Assembly (NCBI GenBank): GCA_025526935.1
Contig: JAHLKD010000105.1
Coordinates: forward strand, 124,001 to 188,000
Reading direction: 5' to 3'
Source: Cladochytrium replicatum
Lineage: Eukaryota; Chytridiomycota; Chytridiomycetes; Cladochytriales; Cladochytriaceae
Length of the DNA: 64,000 nt
Shown here: in pieces, positions 25,811 to 35,916 of the stretch
How positions within the stretch are numbered: position 1 is the stretch's first letter
Layout: each line of letters begins with the position of its first letter
Made by a program: the position numbers and the translations under genes
Notes under the pieces: generated by a model
Databases searched by the model: none
What the model was told of the DNA's origin: nothing
What the model saw: the letters and a program-made list of their open reading frames with translations, nothing else

Positions 25811-28800
25811 CTACCGCTGCGGAGACTGCCTCCGCTTCTTAAGTTCTCCCAACGGCACCAGATCGTCCTCCTCTTCCTCATTCACCGTCGAAACCTGTAT
25901 CGGACTCGCCAAGTACGGCGAATACGCCCCTCCTCCTCCATCACTTACCGCAACGCTGCTGTTCCCGCCCCAATAATACCCGCTCCACTTCTTCTCCCCT
26001 TCCTCGTCGTCACTCTCCTGGCTCGAGTCAGAGTCCCCGTCCGAACCGCTGAAGTCGTCCTCGTTCCCGCCGGTCGAATGGAACCCGCTCGTCCAGCGCG
26101 TGTACGTATACGTCACTGGTGCGCTCGAGCTCGTTGCGGGGGTTCCGGCCGCGACGACAGGCACGGACGGCACCGACGTCGTCGCTTTATTCGTGTTGTT
26201 GCTCACAGGTCGATACTGCTCCGTAGGTTCAAACGAGAAACTCCCGCCCCCATACTGATGATGCTGCTGCTGCTGCTGCTGGGGTTGCGCCGCCGGTGGC
26301 TGCTGCACATGCTGCACCTGAACCTGCACCTGCACCTGCCCCAGACTCGACGTCCTCGCCCCTACAAACACCTCCCTAAAATGCTTGTCCTTCATCCTCT
26401 CGGCAGCACCATCCCCGTCGTGCTGAGGCTCCCCGGACGACTCCAAACTCACAAGCTCGCGCATTCCGCGCCTCTTCTTCTTCTTCTTGCCCTTCTTCCG
26501 CCTCGGCCCCCGTCGCTTCAGCGTAACGTCCGCGTGCACGGAGATGATGTACAGCATCAGGTTGCTGATCGAGACTTGCTCAGCCAGGGTCCGTCGCTGG
26601 TCCGCGAGCTTCGTGTGCGAGACGGCATAGATGTGCTTCTCGAGGTGGAGCGGGTACCGAGGGCCGTAGCCTCCCGCGGTCTCGTCGGTCGGTTCGGGTG
26701 GGTAGTAGTACGTGATCTCGGGTGGTGAAGGGCTCAGCGACGAGGTTGAAGATGAGGAAGACGAGTTTGAGGGACGGATTAGGTTCATCAGCCACGACCA
26801 GCTCGTTTTCTTGGGCCGTTTGCTGCTCCATGACGATTCAGTGGACTCGTACGTCCGTATCGTGTCAATCGAGCTCCGATCCGACGCGACAGAGTCGGCC
26901 GAACTCGACACCTTCTCTAGGGTTTGGGTTGGTGGTGGAGGGGTGGAGATGGGTTTCACGGGATCAGGGCCTGGCATCGCCATCGCAAGCGCGTTCGTGA
27001 GCGCCTCCGCACGTCTCTGCATCTCCTCGTACCGCTGCATCGCTTCCTCTTCGCCCGTTTGCAGCGTCGCCAGTCCCAACTCGCTCACCTCCGTATTAGC
27101 AGTTCTCCGCTTCTTCTTCTTTTTTTTGTGGTGCGTCGGGCTTTCGTTAGAGTCGGCAGGTGCATCCGGAAGCTGTACTTCCAAAATCTCGCCGGTGTCA
27201 ATCGATTTTCGACCTTCGTCTGTCGTGGATTCAGGGGACGTCGACGGAGTCCTGTTCATGGTCGGGACAACACGCTTTCCTTTCACAATCTTCCCCCGCT
27301 TGAGTGGCGGCAATCCCTTCACTTTCCGCTCATGATCTACGGCGCTATGGGTAGCCCAATCGTCGTCGGTCGGGCCAAAATCAAACGAGTTCCGCGATTC
27401 CGCAATAGACGTCTCCGGGACACTCGCAACTTGCTCCGTTTCTTCCGCTTCCTTTTCTTCCTTCCCCACCCCCTTTTCTTCTACAGGCGACTCCAGGTCT
27501 GCAAACAAATCGATATTGTCCGGCGTGATGCTCACGTGCCGCTCGATAAACGACTTTGTCCTCCGGAGCGGTTTCCGACTCAACGTCAACATGGCTCCAA
27601 GCCCATCGTCAATCTTTGGGGCGGCGGTCGTCCCGCTCCCCTCACTCCCACCGTCGCCATGTTCCATATGACTCGCAATCCACTGCTTAAACTCGGTCGG
27701 GTGCAGCTCCGGATGCGCATGCGCAGGAACCCAGAACTGCTGTTGCTGCGCCGACTCTTCAATACTCGACGTCGTCGAGCTCATCGATGTCGACGAAGGA
27801 TCATTAGTCAAGTTAGGCGGCGAGGACGACGGAGAGGAGTTGTCAATTTCCGCACCACCCGCCGTCGCGAGTTTCACGAGCTCAAGTTCAGCATCCGTAG
27901 GTTCCGACGGTGCAGTTTCAAACATCTCGAATTTGGAGAGCGCGGCTCGGCGAGATGCGATGAAAGTAGGGTCGAGGGAGGAAGCGACGAGGTTAATGAG
28001 CTGCTCGTTGGGGGTTGCTTGAGGTGGGAGCTGCTGGAGGAGGGCGGAGAGGCCGTCGGGGTCGAGACTGATGGATTTGGGGCGGAGGCTTGGGGACGTA
28101 GACGGGCGCGGGGAGGGTACGCGCGCGGGAGGGGCTGTGGTGGTGTCAGAGGATGGGACTCTGAGAGACCCTTTGCGGTTGAGGAGGGAGGAATGGACTT
28201 GTGGAGATGTGGATGGTTGTGGTTCTGCAAGGTAGGGTGTGTCGGTGCGAGAGGGAGAGACGGATGAGGTTGTTGCTGTCGTACTGGTGCTGTAAAGTGA
28301 ATGAGGTGTGTTGCTTGCAAGTCTATCGACTGCAGTTCCGTTGATTGTTGGACTGACTCCACGCTCAGGAAGCCAGCTGAAACGAGTCGTCTCTACCTCT
28401 GGAAGGAAAACTACGCCGTTTAAATAAGACAGGAAAACTTATTATTCACCGACTCACCAGGGACAGGGGGTGGAGGTGGTGGATCCGGAGAAGGCGATGG
28501 AGATGGGTACGCCGGGTCGGACATCGACACCGATGGTTCTGGAGACAGTGCACTCGTCGAAGGAATGTCCTCAGTCGAAAGGGACGAATGCCGAACGGAC
28601 AGAGAATGCTTTCTGATATGGCTTTTCAAGTTGGATGTGGAGAAGAAATTCTTCAGCTTCGAGGAGATGCGGTTGCCGAGGCTGTCCGTTGAAGCTTTCG
28701 AGGAGATAGATACGGCATCGTCGTTCCCGCTGGGACCTCCGTCCTGCGAGGAGCGGAGGGACGAGCGCGAGCCTATTCGAAACAGGCGGGGGTGTGACTG

Positions 28801-28812
28801 TCTGTCGGCCAT
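25811..28812 (-). CDS. ZDS1: Zds1-family protein (PP2A-Cdc55 regulator)
   Basis: Zds1/Zds2 proteins regulate the PP2A-Cdc55 phosphatase in mitosis and polarity. The first ATG is 28812 (MADRQSHPRLFRIGS); the frame is open further upstream without another ATG. One intron (about 28460-28400) precedes the long second exon. The N-terminal Zds signature is visible as FWVPAHAHPELHPTEFKQWI (about 27700). The C-terminal Zds_C domain (about 26770-26530) carries KKTSWSWLMNLI, then RYPLHLEKHIYAVSHTKLAD and RRTLAEQVSISNLMLYIISV. The rest is disordered: Ser/Thr-rich blocks, a polylysine run (KKKKKK) and polyglutamine coded by CAG-type repeats near 26265. The C-terminal 230 residues after the domain are longer than usual. 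Long antisense frames over this gene are composition artefacts. Confidence 0.85.
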
Positions 28813-29124
28813 GACAGGTAACGCAGCCGTAGAGGAATTTAGAGTGTTTGCGACAGACAGAGCGAACAGCACAGCGGCGACGTCTTCCCCAGTCGAGCTA
28901 CTCACTCCTCGTGTGTCGTGCGTGTCTTTCGGGGGTGGCTCTCGTCACGTCCGAGAATTAATGGTTAATTATTCAATAACTCGATAATAATAATAGTAAT
29001 AGTAATTCAATGACTCAAAATGGAAGGGGAGAGCTCCGGACGATGATGCACTCACTACTCACTGCAAGCAACGTTGAATGAACCACATGGATACTTTAAA
29101 ACATCCACAATGTATTCAGAACGA
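28813..29124. other. Intergenic region with AAT microsatellite
   Basis: This is upstream of the Zds1-like start and downstream of the next gene's stop. A short imperfect (AAT)n tract lies at about 28977-29012. Nothing else is recognised. Confidence 0.5.
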
Positions 29125-30309
29125 TCACATTTGGTTGTCGCTGCGGTTCGATCCAGCACCGCCATAATCCGCAACGAATCGTAGGCAGTTCTCTGCACCT
29201 TTCAGCTGCGATATACAAAGCTCAAGCAAGCCTTTCAGGGAATCATCCACACCAGGTGCGCCATGCAGATCTTTAATCGCCGTGTGTGTTGGCGTATCGC
29301 TTCCGTTCGCAATTGTTACATCCGTGTGCGAGTTCTTTCCAGGTTGCGTATCTGCTGCACTGTTGCTGTTCCGGTCGTTTTCTTCGTTGGGTGTCCCAGG
29401 TTTCGACACATCGGTGTCTTGTTCTTGTTCACTGACAGGTGGTTCAGGTGGTTGTCGCATCACGAAAAACACTCTACGAGGTGTCATATTCCGATGCGAA
29501 GTCTTTCGTTTACATCGTTTCACGGTACCACCAGGTTGTCTCGCCTTGAATTCTACAACCTCGCCAGTGTGATCGTCCGCCGTGGGTCCCTCCAATATTT
29601 CTTCCGCATGATCTTCCACCGCAATCCCCTCTTCATCTCTCAAGTCCCCTTCCAGCCGTTCGTGAGGCACATCCATAGGCGTAAACACCGGCGTCTCCGC
29701 ACCAACCTTCCCAACCTCCATCTCGCCACCACCCGGATACAACACCCTCCACCTCAGATCCTGGTTCTCCTCTTCGAGCCGCATCAGCACCTCCCCCAAA
29801 ATATCCAGCTTCCCTTCCAACGCCACCCGTCTTCGATGCTCCGCGTCGAGCTCGGCGCGGACCTGCGCAAGCTCGTTCCGGAGCCCGTGGCGAGCGTTTT
29901 GCGCTTTGCGGAGGGTGCGTTCAAACGTCGCAAAGAGGGACCGGAAGGCGGTCAGTGCGGCAGCGGTGCCGAAGGGTTCTTCGGATGTGTATGTTTGTGG
30001 GGGGTGGGTGGGTTTGCCGTGGTGAGAGTTGCGGTGGTGTACGCAGTGCGTGTGGTGGGAGCAGGTTCTGCAGGGTGAGGAAGGGCTGTGCGGGAAGGTG
30101 TAGTGATGAGGTTGGGGTGTTGCTCGGAGAGCGTAGCCGACGGTTGGGATCACGATGGGAGTCTGTTTGTTGTTCGACGTGTGCTCGGTGTGCTTGACAA
30201 ACACTTGGGCGTGACGGGACATAGTCGAGCTGGCTGTGATTGCCGAGTGTGGCTGTTCTGCTGATGCAGTCCACGCCGTCGAGTCTTCCGAGAAGTGTAC
30301 GTGGTACAT
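29125..30309 (-). CDS. Uncharacterised coiled-coil protein
   Basis: A single open frame of 394 codons; the start could be ATG 30309 or the in-frame ATG 30222 (MSRHAQVFVKHTEHT). The N-terminus is rich in His, Pro, Ser and Cys (about residues 70-105). A heptad-like, charged helix follows (residues about 120-185), with FRSLFATFERTLRKAQNARH and LDILGEVLMRLEEENQDLRW, predicting a coiled coil. The remainder is acidic and disordered, with a short hydrophobic C-terminal helix (DDSLKGLLELCISQLKGAEN). I recognise no family. No signal peptide or membrane segment is seen. The shape suggests a scaffold or cytoskeletal adaptor, but that is only a guess. Confidence 0.6.
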   Translation of the reverse strand: MYHVHFSEDSTAWTASAEQPHSAITASSTMSRHAQVFVKHTEHTSNNKQTPIVIPTVGYALRATPQPHHYTFPHSPSSPCRTCSHHTHCVHHRNSHHGKPTHPPQTYTSEEPFGTAAALTAFRSLFATFERTLRKAQNARHGLRNELAQVRAELDAEHRRRVALEGKLDILGEVLMRLEEENQDLRWRVLYPGGGEMEVGKVGAETPVFTPMDVPHERLEGDLRDEEGIAVEDHAEEILEGPTADDHTGEVVEFKARQPGGTVKRCKRKTSHRNMTPRRVFFVMRQPPEPPVSEQEQDTDVSKPGTPNEENDRNSNSAADTQPGKNSHTDVTIANGSDTPTHTAIKDLHGAPGVDDSLKGLLELCISQLKGAENCLRFVADYGGAGSNRSDNQM

Positions 30310-30526
30310 GTGTATAGATAGTATGCTGTGGTTCTGCCCCAGAGATGGGTGGTGTTCTGGTGTCTCGTTGTTTCCGCGGTGACGCGTTGTGACGCGGTGT
30401 CACGGTATCACGCTTAATTTTTGCCCGTTGCCCGTTTTCGACAGCCGCTACCAAAACTCACACGATCCACTAGATGTGCTTTCAATGGTAGATCTCAATT
30501 ATTTTCACTTCTCCATTCTCTGTTCA

Positions 30527-32306
30527 TCATTGTCCCGACCCATACTGCTGCCTCTGCATCGCCTCGCGGTTCTTCCTCCCAATCGGCCACTGCCTCAACG
30601 AGGCCATCTCCTCCAAATACCGCAGATCGTTCCGTATCGGGCCCTGAATCACCACCGTCGGCTCCCCGCTCCCACTTCGCTTCCAATCCACCATCTCCCC
30701 TCCAAACCTCAGCGGACTCTTCTCGTCCGCCCCAAACACCGTCCGTCTCGCCACCCGCTTCAGATCCTCCGTCGTCAGTGCCTCGATTCGCCTACACATT
30801 TCCCGTGCGTCCACGCGCTGCCCATAGAGCAGCACCTGCCGTCCGATATCCTCCACCTCCACAATCTTGCTCTCGAGCGTCATGAGCAGGTTCGACTTGA
30901 GCTGGTTCTTGGCCCTCGAGAGCTCCTTCTCCGTGATCCGGTTCGTCATCAGCAAAAGCTGCTCGCACAGCACCGGGATCACGAAACGATGCGCGTCGGG
31001 GTGGTCCGGGTCCACCGACGCCGAGATCCCAAACAGGCCCGTGTCGGTGTATGCGTAGTTGATCATGTTGCAGCTCTCGATCCAGTGGTACCGGTTCAGA
31101 ACCTGCGTGTACAGACGCGTGTGCATGCCCTTGCCAGGCCCGCCCGCTGAAAAGGAGCCGCCGCCGCCCATAAGCGATGTGAGCGTGGCGAGTGCGTACA
31201 CGTCTGGGTCGCGGATCGAGGGCGCTTCGAATGCAATGTAGACGTGTGTGAAGACGCGTTGGTCGGGATTGCTCGGAGGTGGCATGTCGGTTGTGTCGAA
31301 CAGCTGTACGTTGCCGCCGTACGATGGTTTCGCCGCGCTCGTCTGCAACGCAAGCGTCTCTTTCGACACCGCGGGTATGTCGCCGAAATACTTGCCCACA
31401 AGATCCACAAGCTGCGCATGTTCCATCCCGATCCCAGCAACTACAGTCCGGTTAGGCGTGAACCAGTTCGACCTGTACCGCCGCAGTGTCTCGGGGGTCA
31501 TGGCCTCCAGCATATCGGGCGGACACAATACAGAAAGACCCAGCGTGTTGGGTTCCCCAGTGCTAGGATTCGAGAACGCGACCTGGTGCAGGGCCTCAGG
31601 AACCATCATCTCGGGTTTCTCAGCGAGCTCCGAGATTTCGAATAATGTGCCCTCTTTCACTTCGTCCAGTTCCTCCTTGAGGATCCGTGGGTACCGGACG
31701 ATCTGGGAGAATATGTACACAATCGCCTCGGTGTCCTTTGGGAACACGGAGGCCTGGTACATGATCCCCTCGCGCGAACTATGTGCGATAACATTTCCTC
31801 CGAGCGTCTCGAGCTTTCGGACCATCTCCTCCGATGTCATGTCCCGTGTAGACTATAAATCAAGAGCGCTAAATCTCAAAGTTCATGAAGTCACTAGCGA
31901 GTGTACACACCTTGAAAGACATCCGATCGAGAACATGGCTCACCCCCAATAGTTCTGGAGTCTCGTACCGCGTCCCCGCATCGATGTACACACCCAACGC
32001 CGCAAAATGCCCTGGTGAGTTCAACGTTGCGACACGTATCCCGTTCGGAAGCGAAGTGACGACGGTCGGAGATGGAGTGTGGTCTTTGAGCGAGCTGGGT
32101 GCGGCTCCGGAATCCCATAGCTTTGAGAGCCCGAGGAAATTACTCGTTGGTGCAGAGGTGCTTAGGGCACTGGTGAATGATCTTGCCTGCAATAATGGCT
32201 GGAGAACAACTTCAGAGACGCAATTTATGATCAAGTGAGATTTTGTGCTTACCCTAGAGCGTAGTGGGGAGAGAGGCCGTACTCTGGCCTGTTTTATTAT
32301 CCACAT
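30527..32306 (-). CDS. MAS2: Mitochondrial processing peptidase alpha subunit
   Basis: MPP-alpha is the non-catalytic, presequence-binding partner of the beta subunit in matrix presequence cleavage. The ATG at 32306 gives a basic presequence ([18 protein letters not shown]), interrupted by a GTAAGC-type intron (about 32252-32200). The mature part begins [20 protein letters not shown] and [21 protein letters not shown] second intron (about 31912-31855) precedes the long last exon. It contains the alpha-specific glycine-rich loop [15 protein letters not shown] (about 31160), then [16 protein letters not shown] and [20 protein letters not shown]. The inactivated zinc motif expected in an alpha subunit fits: no HxxEH is seen. 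Stop at 30527. Length is normal for the family. Intact. Confidence 0.95.
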
Positions 32307-32922
32307 AATCTTTAGAGAATTTCTTCGTTGCGTTGGAACGGCACGAATTTCAAACACGTTTTCAGGCGCTGGACGATTCTTCGATTCTGGACGGGACCGG
32401 GGCAAGGACGATCCATCAGAGCAAATCCCTCAGCATCAATGTAATTATCACCTCTTCCATTTCTTTTGCTTTTCTTCGTTTTGTCTTTGAAGTCACCTTC
32501 ACCCACGGGAGCGGGTCTGCACATGGAGCTTCGAAAAACTCCTCAGATCGCTCGTTTCGGGAGGACTGACTTGTTCCTTGTCGTGCGACTCTACATTTTT
32601 TCACCATGCTCATTTATTCTCCTGAAGTTGTGCGAAATGGTTAAACGTGGAAGAGTTATAATTCGGGACGCCGTTTATTGCCCAAGAGTGGGTCCGTGTG
32701 TTTGGGACCCAAGAGCCCTGGCTCGAAGGCGAAGCGTTGCTTCGATTTGCGAGCGGCTGCGTTGGGTGACTCCCACGTCCTACATTATTTGAATTTCAGT
32801 GGTTTTTTGAGTTTTTCGGCGACGGATTGACGATGTACTGCTGGCACCGATTACAGAAGAGGAACCCTAATCTGGATGACGAATCGGAATTTACCAATCC
32901 AGAACGAACTGACACTCAAATC
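32307..32922. promoter_or_regulatory. Divergent intergenic region, MPP-alpha / LCP5 remnant
   Basis: The start codons of MPP-alpha and the LCP5-like gene diverge across this 616-bp interval. A short plus frame from 32827 runs in phase into the LCP5 start and could be a longer N-terminus. No promoter element is recognised with confidence. Confidence 0.4.
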
Positions 32923-33850
32923 ATGACGAGCTACCCGAAAGGAACCTCGTCGACACGGAGGCCTTTGTCGTCCCAAGACCTCACCACCAGAGTCCAAGAA
33001 CTTCAAGACCGTGTCAAATCCCTTCTCGATCGGTATAACCAAGTTTCCATTCCCACTATTAAACCTCACTAACACTTTCCCACAGCGTTGGATCGAACGA
33101 GCTTCCAACATCCACAGGCATCTCCCTTCTCGACGTCAAGATCCACCTTCTCGACGTCAAGATCCACCACAACCTCCTAAGCTACATCATAACACTCACG
33201 TACCATCCTCCGCAAATCCAACGGCTCCGCGATTTTTGAACGCAGATGCATCGACAGGCTCGTCGAGCTGCGCGTCGTCCCCGAGAAAGTACGCTCGCTC
33301 GAATTGAAACTCATCTACCAGATCGACAAGCTCGTGTCCCTTGCGGCGACGCAGGCGGAGAGCAAAGATGACGGTGCGAAGGAGGATGTGAAAAATGACA
33401 CGACTGCGGCGGTCGTGGAGGATCCTTTGAGGTTTCAAACCCAACCCAATGAACCTTGTCTCGAAATGCCGCTACGGTAGGTGATCAAATTCCCTTTTTT
33501 GCTTCCGTTGCTTACTCACGAGTTGTGTTCTTTGTTGCAGAGGGCCGATCGCGTGGTGGAAACGACGAGGACGAGCCTGATTCCACGGGCGTCTAGAAGA
33601 CTCGTCCCGATGTGCGACGACGACGACCCAAAGCAAGCCGCCGCGTCTCGCCTCTCTGCTCGCATGCGGGAGCGCGCGTCCGCTGGGCCAGCGGTACGAG
33701 GAGGATACCTTTGTGAGGCTGGCGGTGACAAAGGATGATAAAAAGTATATGAGGAGGAAGGCGAAGGCGATTTACGAATGCTTTCAATATTCTTTGAGGC
33801 TGATGAACGATATCTTTCATACAAGGCATCCTGCAGATGTTCTGTATTGA
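32923..33850 (+). pseudogene. LCP5: Frameshifted LCP5/neuroguidin-like gene (Sas10/Utp3 family)
   Basis: Lcp5/neuroguidin is a small-subunit processome component for 18S rRNA maturation. Exon 1 ends LQDRVKSLLDR; an intron (about 33032-33086) leads in phase to ELPTSTGISLLDVK, a signature of the family. A 21-bp tandem duplication (33126-33167) repeats LLDVKIH. The frame then breaks near 33200: the next family block, LRKSNGSAIFE and RLVELRVVPEKVRSLELK, LIYQIDKLV, is in another frame. It breaks again near 33437 (LRF, then NPMNLVSK in a new frame), and again before DDDPKQ, MRERA and finally RYEEDTFVRLAVTKDDKKYM. The last frame stops at 33848-33850. Collinear full-length homology with at least three shifts indicates a pseudogene or, less likely, a sequence-error hotspot. 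Confidence 0.75.
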
Positions 33851-34084
33851 TGGGCCATGTGGTTTGGGTTCCGTTCGAGCGGGATGAGCGATGGAAACTT
33901 GCCAAACTGCGGTTACATTCAACGACTGTAACAAACTTGGGTCATCGCATTCTTGAGTGTTGGGAGAGCATGAACTTCTTGAGACGGCGTAATGTTTAAA
34001 GTTTCTTTTAGATCTCATTCACTTCACAAGTGAGCTTGATTTGATTGTCAAGAACAAGAAACACGATTTAAGGCGGAAAGTTCA
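33851..34084. other. No gene seen
   Basis: AT-rich sequence downstream of the LCP5 remnant. No reading frame or repeat stands out. Confidence 0.4.
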
Positions 34085-34190
34085 AACCACTTGTATCCAG
34101 CCGACGATATTCGCGTCAAAAACACGCACGGAGCAATGGCTCCACATCCAGATCCCCCCCCTTGGGCCGGTGGTACATAGAGCGACCGCT
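34085..34190 (+). pseudogene. Glutathione transferase gene remnant
   Basis: About 100 bp match the middle of the two intact transferase genes nearby. In one frame it reads THLYPADDIRVK, then shifts frame and continues as EQWLHIQIPPLGPV, matching DQWLYFQIASLGPM in the intact copies. Even the GT of the intron that follows this block in the intact genes appears to be kept (near 34172). No flanking exons are recognisable. It is a relic of a third, leftmost family member. Confidence 0.75.
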
Positions 34191-34712
34191 AGATCTGGTA
34201 GCCTCTTTACTAACTTGACCATATGAAGAGTGGTCACTGGGGTTACCGCAGCCCATCTAAATGTATGACTACAAATAAGCTTTCTCAAAAAGCCATGCCA
34301 CCGCCCAAGGCGAAACAAAATTGTAAGACAAATATTAAGTCCTTGAGCAGCAAAAGAGCTTATCGTTTGCGGCGAACGTGCCACAAAGTAAGCTTGATCT
34401 GTGCGACGAAAGTTCACAAGATTCGCTGAGATCCATCATGGTCAGCTCGACAGCGAAGCCACAAACTTTGATCTTCCAAACAGCTAAATTTTGTGAGATA
34501 TTCGAAATATATATATGGGTGAATTGTTTCGTTGCTACGATCTTCTGATTTCCAATCCCCCAGTACAAATACAAACATCGCCCCGGAACTAAATGTAATC
34601 CAAGGTGGTGTGGCTGGCGTGCGCTCGGATAAATAGCCTTGGAATCCCCACCCCCACAACTCAACCCGCCAACATTTCGCACTTTCGGTTTGCTCGACGT
34701 TCCCTCTCTGCA
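34191..34712. other. Upstream region of GST gene, nothing else seen
   Basis: About 520 bp of AT-rich DNA between the GST remnant and the first intact GST. It contains a short AT dinucleotide run (about 34506-34515). It presumably holds the GST promoter; no specific site is recognised. Confidence 0.4.
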
Positions 34713-35692
34713 ATGGCAGAAAAATCTGATCTCACCTTATACTTTGGTAAGTCTCCAGTCCAGGCATACCAAAAGTCCATGATCTGACGTTTGATCTTCC
34801 CCATGATCTGACATTTGATCGTTCGTGACAGCCAACACTCCGTGAGCAAATCCCGCCACTTGATTTGAATTACTTACCCTCTGGTTAGCAATGGCCAGAA
34901 AATACCTATCGTTTTGGAGGCTCTAGACATTCCTTACAACATCCATTTCACAAACATCGGAAAAGGGGAGCAATTCGCCCCCGAGTTTCTCAAGATCTCT
35001 CCCGTATGGATTTCCACCGACGCTTGATCAGAGTTTTGACTGTAATATCTACAGAACAACAAGATCCCTGCGATTGTTGATTCGTTCCCAGCCGATGGAA
35101 ACGGGCCGCTCTCGATTTTCGAATCTGCAGCTATACTCCAGTATCTGGCTTACACCAAGGCGAAACAGCTCGGAAAGTCAACACACTTGTACCCCGCTGA
35201 TGACATCCGCGTCAAGGCTCACACCGACCAATGGTTGTACTTCCAAATCGCATCCCTCGGTCCCATGGTATACTCTACGGTTTGATTTTTACGGCTCTCT
35301 TGTAACAATCACTGCGGCTACAGAGCGGCCAATTCTTTCACTTCAAGGGTTTGGCCGAACCCAACCCGTATGGTGTCCAGCGCTTCGAGACAGAGGTGCA
35401 CAGGATCTACGGTGTGATGGAACGTCATCTCAGCGAGTTCGAGTACTTTAACGGACACGGTTTCAGTATTGCCGGTATGTCAGCAAGTGAGATCGCACAT
35501 TCAACGCGTTAAATGTGCCGAACAGATATTGCAATCTACCCCTGGGCGAATGGATTCCTCACGAGGCTCGCCGGATTCAAAGAAAAGTATCCGGCTGTGG
35601 CGCGATGGGGTGAACGAGTGGGTGCCCAAAAGGGAGTAACCGAGGGGTTGAAGAAGGGAGAGGAGGCAGCAGCAGCAGCGGCAGCGAAGTGA
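34713..35692 (+). CDS. Ure2/YfcG-like glutathione S-transferase, copy 1
   Basis: This is a two-domain cytosolic GST of the nu/Ure2-like type, expected to act as a thiol-disulfide reductase or transferase. Exon 1 encodes MAEKSDLTLYF. A 10-nt micro-exon (34832-34841) supplies Ala-Asn-Thr-Pro, and the next exon continues NGQKIPIVLEALDIPYNIHF. The Thr-Pro-Asn motif is the active-site motif of this class. KISP, NNKIPAIVDSF and LSIFESAAILQYLAYTKAKQ complete the thioredoxin domain. The helical domain has THLYPADDIRVKAHTDQWLY, GLAEPNPYGVQRFETEVHRI, MERHLSEFEYFNGHGFSIAD and IAIYPW, ending in an alanine run before the lysine and stop. Six introns. Close paralogue of the gene at 43265-44274. Confidence 0.93.
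34832..34841 (+). other. 10-nt micro-exon of GST copy 1
   Basis: It is flanked by an AG acceptor and GTGAGC donor. With one base from exon 1 and one from exon 3 it encodes the active-site Ala-Asn-Thr-Pro. The paralogue has an equivalent 10-nt exon at 43368-43377. Confidence 0.85.
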
Positions 35693-35916
35693 GCGTGAGA
35701 AACGCAACTCAATAATAAAGTCAAACATTTCAGTGCCACTGAGATGACACGTGAGACTGTATCCCCACACTGGTGCCAGCCAACCGGACCAGCACTACTG
35801 ATCACAACGACCAGACTTTGATAGACACTCAAGGGGATTGGGGGTGCTATAATCTTGGCAGGACTTGTTTATCGGCGGACAGCGGACACTGTAGCGCTCA
35901 TCAACCTCTCCTTCTG

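Noticed and set aside
26924-28267. Plus-strand open frame of 447 codons
   Set aside because: Antisense to the Zds1-like gene and almost entirely Arg/Gly-rich; the minus strand has conserved Zds motifs.
29263-30078. Plus-strand open frame of 271 codons
   Set aside because: Antisense to the coiled-coil protein gene; no domain, biased composition.
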